Of a DNA stretch of 64,000 bases, positions 48,301-55,496 are shown in pieces. Origin of the DNA: Bacteroides fragilis (GTDB lineage Bacteria; Bacteroidota; Bacteroidia; Bacteroidales; Bacteroidaceae); contig NZ_CP018937.1 in assembly GCF_002849695.1 (NCBI RefSeq), positions 5,022,001-5,086,000 on the forward strand. The letters are read 5' to 3'. The notes under the pieces are model-generated. The model did not search any database and was not told the origin of the DNA. It worked only from the letters and a program-made list of their open reading frames with translations. Made by a program: the position numbers and the translations under genes. Position 1 is the first letter of the stretch. The number at the start of each line of letters is the position of its first letter.

Positions 48301-48563
48301 GTGGTAATTCAGGATCAAATCTTCGTCAAAGCGACAAATATTTGTCCGATGCTTCTTACCTCCGTATCAAGAACATTACTCTGTCCTATAACTTGCCCAA
48401 AAAGTGGCTGTCTCAGATCTTCCTGTCACAAATGAAAGCGTTTGTCAGTGTTGAAAACGTAGCTACTTTCACCTCTTTGCCTTCGGGTATCGACCCGGAA
48501 AGAATAGAATGGAACTATCCGGCATTCCGCACGGTTTCATTCGGTATAAATGTCACATTATAA
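45324..48563 (+). CDS. SusC/RagA-type TonB-dependent receptor, start supplied by DNA inversion
   Basis: The frame is open from 45324; a GTG at 45372 would leave the protein without a signal peptide and is not a credible start. After the signal sequence come a carboxypeptidase-like regulatory domain (ITGTVTDAAGEPVIGATVLE), a TonB box region (EEVVVVGYGSQKKANLTGAV), a plug domain (LVLIDNVEGDLDMVNPEDIE, SVLKDAASAAIYGARAAGGV) and a large beta-barrel ending FRTVSFGINVTL. About 1,080 residues, normal for SusC. It imports glycan fragments with SusD. The first three downstream genes form one unit. In this orientation the gene lacks a start codon and promoter. Confidence 0.93.
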   Translation, partial: VLIGLGISAGLLSPNHVFATSLETYENQSVAAIQQARKITGTVTDAAGEPVIGATVLEKGNASNGTITDINGKFSLSVSGNAVISISYIGYITQNIKITNQSSLKVILMDDTQALEEVVVVGYGSQKKANLTGAVSSVKMDEVLGDRPILNASDALQGAVPGLFVSNGGNAPGTSKSFQIRGAYSVGVKNSDGSYGNTIKPLVLIDNVEGDLDMVNPEDIESISVLKDAASAAIYGARAAGGVIVVTTKRPKGAAKFSLNYNNNFAFGTAVNLPKQAPLMDYLQAYLDCGYSDAYWSLGSPSVSKWMEYLSEYQKNPSAFNTVGDGIYMDESGVPYYLNEKDLYKNFMETSFQMTHNISASGGTDKLRYRISGGYTSNDGVLISDRDKFERMNINTFISADVTNWFTQEVTMSYAHSLQTSPGGMGGVYNTRLISYYPEGDLPASVNTLANEDLPLFTPRNQILLSNPVNNNNDNPRIFLKSILKPLKGLEAVFEYTFDKNIYDYHWYTGQYDYTTIQGGSSKSFVDDYLRKYKQHTNYNAINVYATYSKNFGSHNFKVMAGFNQESSYQETLDAYSYNQAVIDVPAMGSGTGTIKTTDSYSEYAVRGGFFRVNYNYQDKYLLEVNGRYDGSSKFPKSSRFGFFPSVSAGWQIAQEKFMESTRNWLDGLKVRASYGVIGNQNVNPYTFTPTMSVSNKSTSWIIDNTYVTSISSLPALVSQNFTWEKVGTVNVGLDVNLFNNRLNGVFEWYQRNTNGMLAPGVQLPAVVGASAPYQNTADMRTRGWELSLNWRDQIGKVGYRLGFNLSDYKSKITKYDDNAATKLLSSFYPGQVMGEIWGYVADGYYTVDDFEDTSSWKLKEGITSINGYNVRPGDVKFKNLRDDESSTNVITSGDNTFDNPGDRKVIGNTTPRYQYGINLGANYAGFDLNVILQGTGKRDYWISNVLTFPMNGDNFIPLFDGLGDYWKPKDPDNGDWTAVNPNAKYPRLYGNRGNSGSNLRQSDKYLSDASYLRIKNITLSYNLPKKWLSQIFLSQMKAFVSVENVATFTSLPSGIDPERIEWNYPAFRTVSFGINVTL

Positions 48564-48584
48564 ACTCTAATCTGATACACGAAT

Positions 48585-50549
48585 ATGAAAAAGATATTAT
48601 TGTTTTTAACCCTTTTCGCGGGGATGATGCTGTCGGGATGCAACGATAGTTTCCTGGAGAAATATCCTGTAACCAGCCTGACGGAAGAAAATGCCTTCAA
48701 ATCTTATGACAATTTTAAGGCCTTTATGTGGCCATGTTATGAAATGTTTTCTAATACGAACATTGCTACTTCTACCACTGCAATCGGGCGTAATTCTCAT
48801 TACTTGGGTGATGTGTATGCCGGATATCTGAATCAGCGCGGAGCCAGCAGCCAGAATAAATATGCGTTCCAAACGGTGACTAATGCTACATCAGGTAATG
48901 GATGGAATTTTTCCACCTTTATCCGCCGTATTAACCTGATGCTTTCACATGTGGATGCTTCTGATATGACGGAAGCTGAAAAGAATCACTGGAAAGCCGT
49001 CGGATATTTCTTTCATTCATTCTGGTATATGGAGCTTATCGATCGTTTCGGTGATGTACCCTGGATTGATAAACCACTGGATGAAACCTCAGAAGAGGCT
49101 TATGGTACCCGTATGCCACGCTTTGAAGTAGCCGATAAAGTGCTGGAGCGTTTACAATGGGCTGAAGAGAATATCGGTGATGCATCGGTTTACGAGAAAA
49201 AAGACGGTTCGAATACCATCAATCGCGACTGTGTGCGTGCAGCTCTTTCACGTTTCACGCTGCGTGAAGCTACCTGGCGTAAATATCATGAACTGGGAAG
49301 TTATGATAAGTACTTCACTGAGTGTATCCGTGTATCCAAACTGTTGATGGCAGACTATCCGACATTATATTATGGAACTGACGGACAACCGGCAGCCGGA
49401 TATGGTGAGATGTGGACCACAGAGGATCTGAGTAAGGTACAAGGCGTTATTCTGTATCAGCAGTGGCTGGAAACAATAAAACCGGGACACTCGTGCTATT
49501 ATGAACATACTTCTTCGCACGACATAGAAATGCATCAGGGAACAGTGGACCTGTATTTGTGTAAAGATGGAAAAACTATTTCTCACTCAGATTTGTATAA
49601 GGGAGACAAAGATATTTATTCTACTTTCCGCAACCGTGACCCGCGTATGTATCATACCATCATGCCTCCTTATAAAGTGAAAGACGGTAAGGGAGATTAT
49701 GCTACATGGTCTTATACCAGTGATCCCGCCGACCGTGAATATATCGACATCATGGGAGCGAATGAGTCGTGTAGCAATCCGGGTATCGGTATGAAACGTT
49801 TACCGGGACAGAACTGGAGTGCTTCATTGGTACGCCGCGTTCCGAATTTGCAGGGAGGCGCACAATATACGATTGAAGGAAAGAAATACGGACCACATGC
49901 TTATGTTGCTTGCCGTTCGGGATATTATGTATGGAAAAACTGGGATAACTGGGAAGAAAATTATAACAATGCCCAAGTGAACACTGCCGATAAACCTGTC
50001 TTTAAAATTGAAGAGGTTTTGCTGAACTATGCTGAGGCTATGTTTGAGACCAACCAGTTCACACAGACAATTGCTGACGAGACAATCAATAAATTGCGTA
50101 AACGTGCCGGCGTGGCCGATATGGTAGTGGCGCAGATTGATGCTAATTTTGATCCGAATCGTGGAAAATATTATCCGAAGGGAAATGATAATGGAATTCT
50201 CGTTGATCCGGTATTGTGGGAGATCCGTCGTGAACGTATTATTGAACTGATGGGAGAAGGATTCGGTTTCTACGATGTACGTCGTTGGAGAATGGCTCCT
50301 TGGTTTGTGAATATGCAGCAGAAAGGTATGTGGATTTCGAAGAGCGAACTCAGCTCACTGACACTGCTTAACGAAATGACCGGAACATCGGATGGGGCAA
50401 ATGGATCTATGACCGAAGGTTATATCTATCTGTTCAACGATCCGTTGAAAGAAGGAAAAGGCTGGCTTGAAAAATATTATCTCTATCAAGTCCCGTTGGA
50501 AGAAATAGCGCTTAATCCTAATCTGACTCAAAACCCGGGCTGGGAATAG
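48585..50549 (+). CDS. SusD/RagB-type surface glycan-binding lipoprotein
   Basis: 654 residues. The lipoprotein signal ends MMLSGC (Cys19), followed by the SusD start FLEKYPVTSLTEENAF and helical repeats (AEKNHWKAVGYFFHSFWYME LI split by the family's TPR-like helices). Near the C-terminus VLWEIRRERIIELMGEGFGF then YDVRRWR is the SusD signature. It lies on the cell surface as the lid of the SusC transporter. It begins 21 bases after the SusC stop and shares its invertible control. Confidence 0.95.
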   Translation: MKKILLFLTLFAGMMLSGCNDSFLEKYPVTSLTEENAFKSYDNFKAFMWPCYEMFSNTNIATSTTAIGRNSHYLGDVYAGYLNQRGASSQNKYAFQTVTNATSGNGWNFSTFIRRINLMLSHVDASDMTEAEKNHWKAVGYFFHSFWYMELIDRFGDVPWIDKPLDETSEEAYGTRMPRFEVADKVLERLQWAEENIGDASVYEKKDGSNTINRDCVRAALSRFTLREATWRKYHELGSYDKYFTECIRVSKLLMADYPTLYYGTDGQPAAGYGEMWTTEDLSKVQGVILYQQWLETIKPGHSCYYEHTSSHDIEMHQGTVDLYLCKDGKTISHSDLYKGDKDIYSTFRNRDPRMYHTIMPPYKVKDGKGDYATWSYTSDPADREYIDIMGANESCSNPGIGMKRLPGQNWSASLVRRVPNLQGGAQYTIEGKKYGPHAYVACRSGYYVWKNWDNWEENYNNAQVNTADKPVFKIEEVLLNYAEAMFETNQFTQTIADETINKLRKRAGVADMVVAQIDANFDPNRGKYYPKGNDNGILVDPVLWEIRRERIIELMGEGFGFYDVRRWRMAPWFVNMQQKGMWISKSELSSLTLLNEMTGTSDGANGSMTEGYIYLFNDPLKEGKGWLEKYYLYQVPLEEIALNPNLTQNPGWE

Positions 50550-50586
50550 AAAGATCTTTATCCGTTCTTTTAAATTAAACAATGAG

Positions 50587-50632
50587 AGAAGAAGAGTGGC
50601 GAAACTGGCTTTAGTAGCGCCCTCTTCCTTCT
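50587..50632 (+). terminator. Hairpin between SusD and sulfatase genes
   Basis: AGAAGAAGAGTGGCG (50587-50601) pairs with CGCCCTCTTCCTTCT (50618-50632) with one bulge and a 16-base loop, followed by GTTTTG. In the 108-base gap this could act as a partial terminator, lowering sulfatase expression relative to SusC/D. Confidence 0.55.
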
Positions 50633-50657
50633 GTTTTGAAAACTTTAAATACATATC

Positions 50658-52118
50658 ATGAATCAGAAATTATTACTCGGAAGTGCATTGCTCGTAGGGA
50701 TGGTTTCTACACAACAAACGTTGGCACAGAAAAAGAAAGCACAGGGGCAAACCCGCCCTAACGTTGTTTTTATACTGGCTGATGACCTGGGGTACGGAGA
50801 TTTGAGTTGCTATGGGCAAGAGAAGTTCGAAACCCCTAATATCGACCGATTGGCACAGAATGGCATGCGTTTCACCCAATGTTACTCGGGAACAACGGTT
50901 AGTGCTCCCTCGCGTTCGTGCCTGATAACCGGAACCCATAGCGGGCACACAGCTATTCGCGGGAACAAAGAGCTTGCTCCGGAAGGACAATTCCCATTAC
51001 CGGAAAACTCACAGACCATCTTTAATGATTTTCGTAATGCAGGTTATCGTACAGGTGCCTTTGGCAAATGGGGGCTTGGCTACATCGGTTCGGCGGGTGA
51101 TCCTAACAAACAGGGAATCGATCAATTTTACGGATATAACTGCCAGTTGCTCGCCCATAGTTATTATCCCGACCATTTGTGGGATAATGATAAACGTGTC
51201 GATTTGCCGGATAACAATTTAAACGTGCAATACGGAAAGGGAACTTATTCGCAGGATCTGATTCATTCTAAAGCATTGGCTTTCCTGGATGAAGCAGCTA
51301 AGGATAAAGATAAACCGTTCTTTATGTGGTATCCTACTATTATCCCGCATGCCGAACTGATAGTACCGGAAGATAGTATTATCAAGAAGTTCAGGGGGAA
51401 ATATCCGGAGAAACCCTATCGTGGAGCAGAGCCCGGCAGTCCCGGTTTTCGTAAAGGGGGATATTGTACCCAGTTCTATCCGCATGCTACTTTTGCTGCA
51501 ATGGTTTACCGGTTGGATGTATACGTAGGGCAGATTGTACAGAAACTTAAAGATATGGGAGTATACGATAATACCATTATTATTTTCTCAAGTGATAATG
51601 GTCCTCACATGGAGGGCGGTGCCGATCCGGATTTCTTTAACAGTAATGGTATCTGGCGCGGATACAAACGTGATGTATATGAAGGTGGTATTCGTGTACC
51701 TATGATTATATCGTGGCCTGGACGTGTACAGCCAAATACGGAAACCGATTTCATGTGTTCATTCTGGGATTTGATGCCTACTTTCAGGGAAGTATTGGAT
51801 CCGAAAGTGGATACTCGGAATATGGATGGTGTCAGCATACTTCCTTTGTTGCAAAACCGCAAAGGGCAGAAAGAGCACGAATATCTTTATTTTGAATTTC
51901 TTGAGATGAACGGACGCCAGGCTGTCCGCAAAGGCGATTGGAAACTCGTTCATATGAATATACGTGGAAACAAACCCTACTACGAATTGTATAATTTAGC
52001 TTCGGATCCGTCAGAGAAACACAACGTGCTGAACCTGTTCCCCAAGAAAGCGGATGAGCTGAAGACAATTATGAAAGAAGCTCATACAGAAGATCCTAAT
52101 TGGCCTTTATTTCGATAA
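50658..52118 (+). CDS. Sulfatase (Ser-type formylglycine site)
   Basis: 486 residues with a signal peptide ending TLAQ. NVVFILADDLGYGDLSCYG holds the first metal-binding Asp pair (42-43). The catalytic motif is Ser82-Ala-Pro-Ser-Arg in TVSAPSRSCLITG, so the formylglycine is made from Ser by an anaerobic sulfatase-maturing enzyme encoded elsewhere. IIIFSSDNGPHMEGG adds the later metal ligands. Removes sulfate from a glycan or aryl ester. Encoded next to SusC/D, it suggests use of a sulfated host glycan such as mucin or glycosaminoglycan (inference). Confidence 0.92.
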   Translation: MNQKLLLGSALLVGMVSTQQTLAQKKKAQGQTRPNVVFILADDLGYGDLSCYGQEKFETPNIDRLAQNGMRFTQCYSGTTVSAPSRSCLITGTHSGHTAIRGNKELAPEGQFPLPENSQTIFNDFRNAGYRTGAFGKWGLGYIGSAGDPNKQGIDQFYGYNCQLLAHSYYPDHLWDNDKRVDLPDNNLNVQYGKGTYSQDLIHSKALAFLDEAAKDKDKPFFMWYPTIIPHAELIVPEDSIIKKFRGKYPEKPYRGAEPGSPGFRKGGYCTQFYPHATFAAMVYRLDVYVGQIVQKLKDMGVYDNTIIIFSSDNGPHMEGGADPDFFNSNGIWRGYKRDVYEGGIRVPMIISWPGRVQPNTETDFMCSFWDLMPTFREVLDPKVDTRNMDGVSILPLLQNRKGQKEHEYLYFEFLEMNGRQAVRKGDWKLVHMNIRGNKPYYELYNLASDPSEKHNVLNLFPKKADELKTIMKEAHTEDPNWPLFR

Positions 52119-52173
52119 ATAGTGATTGATAAAGTTGTCAAAATGAAAGGCAAGCATGTATTGCTTTAAAAGG

Positions 52174-52205
52174 AAGGGGCTGTTATGTGATATAACAGCC
52201 CCTTT
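52174..52205. terminator. Terminator between sulfatase and outer-membrane protein genes
   Basis: AAGGGGCTGTTAT pairs with ATAACAGCCCCTTT around GTGAT, a 13-pair stem with A/T-rich flanks. It serves both the sulfatase transcript and the convergent gene at 52237. Confidence 0.85.
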
Positions 52206-52236
52206 ATGTATATATAGTCAGGTACCTCTGCTCTTT

Positions 52237-52863
52237 TTAGAAAGCAAGACCTACCCTGAAGCCGAAGTTGTTCAGTTTGTCTACATTGTAAGTCAACACG
52301 TTGGCTTTGTTGGTAGCATAGCTGTAATAAACAGCGATGTGCAGGCCCGGGCCATATGCCCAAGGGTAAACGTTCAGACCGAGTTCCGGTGATACGTAAA
52401 ATCCCCAAGTATTGTCGCGGGTTTCGAACATATTGTAGTTAGAACGTACTTTCGCATAGTTAGCACCCAGTTTGACACCAAAGTAAGGCTGCCATGCTCC
52501 CCCACGATTCAACTGATAGCGTGCGGCGGCACCAAAAGGTAACTGGAAGATGGTATGCTGCTGGTCAGTATTCACGGTTCCTTCGCCCACAGGGAAAGTT
52601 GCGCGTGGGAAGTATTCGTGATTGCTGCTATAGTTCATAAAGAGACCCAGTCCGAGGTTAGGGGTTACAAAATAACCGCCTTCGAAGTTCATACCCCATC
52701 CACTGGCTTTATCGGCAAAGTGATTTTTCAATGGCACGTTGAACTGCCAGTCCACGTTAGCGTATCCATTATCTGATAACTGTGCCTTGGCCGGCATGGC
52801 AAAGGCCAGAGCAAGGGCCGCTATGGCCAGTACTCTAAGAGAAATATATTTCATTGTTTTCAT
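52237..52863 (-). CDS. Outer membrane beta-barrel protein
   Basis: 208 residues with a signal peptide ending FAMPAKAQ. The mature protein is built of alternating hydrophobic strands with aromatic belts (WGMNFEGGYFVTPNLGLGLF, WGFYVSPELGLNVYPWAYG) and ends NNFGFRVGLAF, with a C-terminal Phe as in barrel proteins recognised by Bam. This fits an eight-stranded OmpX/OprF-like barrel. The function is unknown. It lies 17 bases downstream of a DUF4136 lipoprotein on the same strand. Confidence 0.85.
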   Translation of the reverse strand: MKTMKYISLRVLAIAALALAFAMPAKAQLSDNGYANVDWQFNVPLKNHFADKASGWGMNFEGGYFVTPNLGLGLFMNYSSNHEYFPRATFPVGEGTVNTDQQHTIFQLPFGAAARYQLNRGGAWQPYFGVKLGANYAKVRSNYNMFETRDNTWGFYVSPELGLNVYPWAYGPGLHIAVYYSYATNKANVLTYNVDKLNNFGFRVGLAF

Positions 52864-52880
52864 AACGGTTCTTAATTAAA

Positions 52881-53513
52881 TTATTTGTTAGTGAGATAAG
52901 GTGACTGTGCAAACGACTGATTGATTGCGCGAACAACCAGAGTCTGGTTCACTTTGCCGGAATAGCTTGCAGGACCGCTCAGGAAGCTGCTCCACAGAAC
53001 CGGAAGTTTCTGATTATCACCTTCGGGAGCCTTCAGGTTCATGATTTCAGTCAGGAATGAGTTGGTTGTAATGCTATAGTTCACAACATACGGATAGTAC
53101 CAACCGCCCCAGTTACCCCAGTAAGGTGCATCCCAATAGCCGGGATAGTTCCACCACCATTCGGGTTGTCCGTAGTCGGTAAAGTAATAAGTACTCTGAA
53201 CGTAACTAATCTGCACGCCCAGATCGGCAGCATCTTTATTGTCAGTATAAGCAAAACCTTTGCTGTTCAGGTTATCTTTGTATGCATTGATAATGGCTGC
53301 TGCTGCTTCACCTTTCCAGTATTCCGGATCTTTTTTATCTCCTATTACGAGAACGCTGTCAGGGATGTAGTACGTGCTGAACTGTTTAAAGTCAGCTTTC
53401 TTGTCGTAGTTGGTATAAACCAAATAGTCATTGTCCAATTTGTCCATGTCAGGGTCTTTTTCGCAAGCTGCGAATGCAAAGACCGCCAATAAGATGGGAA
53501 TTAATCTCTTCAT
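52881..53513 (-). CDS. DUF4136 lipoprotein
   Basis: 210 residues. The lipobox is VFAFAAC (Cys17). DUF4136 pattern: DFKQFSTYYIPDSVLVIGDK, then AAAIINAYKDNLNSKGFAYT and DAADLGVQISYVQSTYYF. A Trp/Tyr-rich insertion (WWWNYPGYWDAPYWGNWGGW) follows and is probably surface-exposed. Envelope lipoprotein of unknown role, forming a two-gene leftward operon with the beta-barrel gene. Confidence 0.87.
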   Translation of the reverse strand: MKRLIPILLAVFAFAACEKDPDMDKLDNDYLVYTNYDKKADFKQFSTYYIPDSVLVIGDKKDPEYWKGEAAAAIINAYKDNLNSKGFAYTDNKDAADLGVQISYVQSTYYFTDYGQPEWWWNYPGYWDAPYWGNWGGWYYPYVVNYSITTNSFLTEIMNLKAPEGDNQKLPVLWSSFLSGPASYSGKVNQTLVVRAINQSFAQSPYLTNK

Positions 53514-53634
53514 ATCTTTATAATGTTTAGGTTATTAAAAAAATCTTGCCCTGGTACCTTAAGGCGTTTGCAGAAAATAACAAGACTCTTGTTAAAAGGT
53601 TCGCAAAGAATAATGTTAAAATGCAGTATGATTA

Positions 53635-53665
53635 CTTGGAGCCTTTGGTGAAAGATCTATCTTTG
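53635..53665 (+). promoter_or_regulatory. Promoter of the S37-type peptidase gene
   Basis: CTTG (53635-53638), 19 bases, TATCTTTG (53658-53665). RNA start near 53672, 18 bases before the chosen ATG at 53690. This also shows that the longer upstream frame is not the true N-terminus. Confidence 0.7.
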
Positions 53666-53689
53666 TACAAAATTAAAACCGAAATAAAT

Positions 53690-54988
53690 ATGAAGAACCT
53701 ACGCATCTGCCAGACATTTTCTCTTTGGCTCGTTTTGCTTGCTACATCTTTGTCTCTATCCGCCCAAACAACTTTATTGGATAAGTTGGGTAAGATTACC
53801 GAAATCACCAAGACCCAACCCTTGGAATCTACAGAGTTTGTTGAGAAATATGTGGCTTATTTCACCCAGCCGTTAGATCATCATCATCCAGAGAAGGGCT
53901 CTTTCAGTCAGCGTGTTATTGTTTCCCATGTCGGATTCGATCGTCCTACTGTGATGGTTACCGAAGGTTATGGCGCTTCTTATGCTTTGGGAATCAATTA
54001 CCGGGAAGAGCTATCAAAACTATTTAATACCAATATGATATTTGTGGAGTATCGCTATTTCCTCGAATCGACTCCTACTCCTAAAGATTGGCAATATCTG
54101 ACAGCCGAGAACTCTGCTGAAGATTTACATGCCGTGCGCGAGGCTTTCCGCTCCATCTATCCCGGTAAGTGGATTGCTACCGGCATCAGTAAGGGAGGAC
54201 AGACAGCGATGCTTTATCGGACTTTCTTTCCCGAAGATGTGGATATCTCTGTTCCGTATGTGGCTCCACTCTGCTATGGAGTCGAAGATGGGCGTCACGA
54301 ACCATTTTTAAAGATGGTATCTACTCCTGAGGCTCGTGAGAAAATTGAGAATTTTCAGTTGGAAGTGTTGAAGCGTAAACCTACTTTGCTACCTCGTTTT
54401 GAGAAGTATTGTGCCGGAAAGAAATATAAATTCCGCGTTCCTGTAGAAGAAATTTATGATTATTCAGTACTCGAATATTCGTTTTCTATCTGGCAATGGG
54501 GGACCCCGGTCGATCAGATTCCTGCAATTACAGCCTCGGATGACGAACTCTTTAAACATTTGCTTGCAATTAGCGAACCGTCTTATTTTGAGGAAGAGGG
54601 TGCCAATACTTCCTTCTTTGTCCAAGCTGCCCGCGAGTTGGGGTATTATGGGTATGATATCCGTCCATTCAAAAAATATCTTACCATTAAAACCAGTGAA
54701 GATTACTTGAAGCGTTTGATGCTTCCTGAAGAACTCGGCAATATGAAGTTTGATAAGACTCTGAGCCGGAAAATAATTCATTTCCTAAAGAAAAATGATC
54801 CGAGGATGATCTTTATCTATGGGCAGAATGATCCATGGACGGCAGCAGGTGTCACTTGGCTGAAAGGAAAAAAGAATATTCATGTCTTTGTGCAACCAGA
54901 CGGAAGTCATTTGGCCCGTATCGGCACTTTACCTCAAAAAGAGAAAGAGGAGGCTATCGAGTTGATAAAAGAATGGTTGGAAGAGTGA
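53690..54988 (+). CDS. Secreted S37-type serine peptidase
   Basis: 432 residues from the ATG at 53690, with a signal peptide ending SLSLSAQ. The pattern VAYFTQPLDHHHPEKGSFSQ and VTEGYGASYALGINYREELS are typical of the Streptomyces tripeptidyl aminopeptidase (S37) family with an alpha/beta-hydrolase fold. Nucleophile Ser in ATGISKGGQTAML; Asp in FIYGQNDPWTAAG and His in QPDGSHLARIG complete the triad. Likely releases short peptides in the periplasm or outside. Single gene, divergent from the DUF4136 operon. Confidence 0.85.
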   Translation: MKNLRICQTFSLWLVLLATSLSLSAQTTLLDKLGKITEITKTQPLESTEFVEKYVAYFTQPLDHHHPEKGSFSQRVIVSHVGFDRPTVMVTEGYGASYALGINYREELSKLFNTNMIFVEYRYFLESTPTPKDWQYLTAENSAEDLHAVREAFRSIYPGKWIATGISKGGQTAMLYRTFFPEDVDISVPYVAPLCYGVEDGRHEPFLKMVSTPEAREKIENFQLEVLKRKPTLLPRFEKYCAGKKYKFRVPVEEIYDYSVLEYSFSIWQWGTPVDQIPAITASDDELFKHLLAISEPSYFEEEGANTSFFVQAARELGYYGYDIRPFKKYLTIKTSEDYLKRLMLPEELGNMKFDKTLSRKIIHFLKKNDPRMIFIYGQNDPWTAAGVTWLKGKKNIHVFVQPDGSHLARIGTLPQKEKEEAIELIKEWLEE

Positions 54989-55038
54989 TTCCATTCTTAC
55001 CCTTCTGTAAATGAATAGAAAAGTTACAGGGGCGTTTT

Positions 55039-55118
55039 CACCACAGATTACACAAGTTTATACAGATGAAAAACAACTGGATTATTGCCCATACAGATAA
55101 TCAGTGTAATCTGTGGTG
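55039..55118. repeat. Inverted repeat element CACCACAGATTACAC
   Basis: CACCACAGATTACAC (55039-55053) is repeated inverted as GTGTAATCTGTGGTG (55104-55118), perfect 15-base arms 50 bases apart. The convergent genes on either side suggest a bidirectional transcript end; similar words near 22082-22152 suggest an interspersed repeat family. Confidence 0.7.
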
Positions 55119-55136
55119 ATCTCTGATGTTACAAAC

Positions 55137-55487
55137 TTACATCAGCGGTTTCAATATCTCCGGCACCTCTACTTTGTCCAGGTCCAGTTCGTCTAAACGC
55201 TTCTTTCCCGCTTCTGTCAGGCTGAAATACATTTGACGTTTGTCTACTTCACCCAATGCACGTCGGATGAGTCCTTTATCTTCTACCGCACGGATGACTT
55301 TCGAGGTATGCGACGGAGCCATTTCCGTTCGTTCGGATATGGCGGTCGATGTAATCTCTTTTCCGGCTTCGCGCAACGCACATAGCACCATTGCTTCGTT
55401 AAGCGATATTGCATACATCTCCTCAAATGCTGTTTCGAATACAGAGAGAGCTTTGTAGATATCGCGCATTTTACATATTGTATTCAT
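55137..55487 (-). CDS. MarR-family transcriptional regulator
   Basis: 116 residues, shorter than the usual 140-150. Winged helix: ITSTAISERTEMAPSHTSKV is the recognition region, followed by the wing GLIRRALGEVDKRQMYFSLT with the conserved Asp-Lys-Arg. It starts nine bases after the stop of the large reductase-like gene and is co-transcribed with it, so it probably regulates this operon in response to sulfur or redox state (inference). Confidence 0.87.
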   Translation of the reverse strand: MNTICKMRDIYKALSVFETAFEEMYAISLNEAMVLCALREAGKEITSTAISERTEMAPSHTSKVIRAVEDKGLIRRALGEVDKRQMYFSLTEAGKKRLDELDLDKVEVPEILKPLM

Positions 55488-55496
55488 ACTTCTTTA

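Noticed and set aside
45372..48563. GTG at 45372 as the SusC start
   Set aside because: It would remove the signal peptide that is plainly encoded just upstream in the same frame; the inversion model explains the missing start better.
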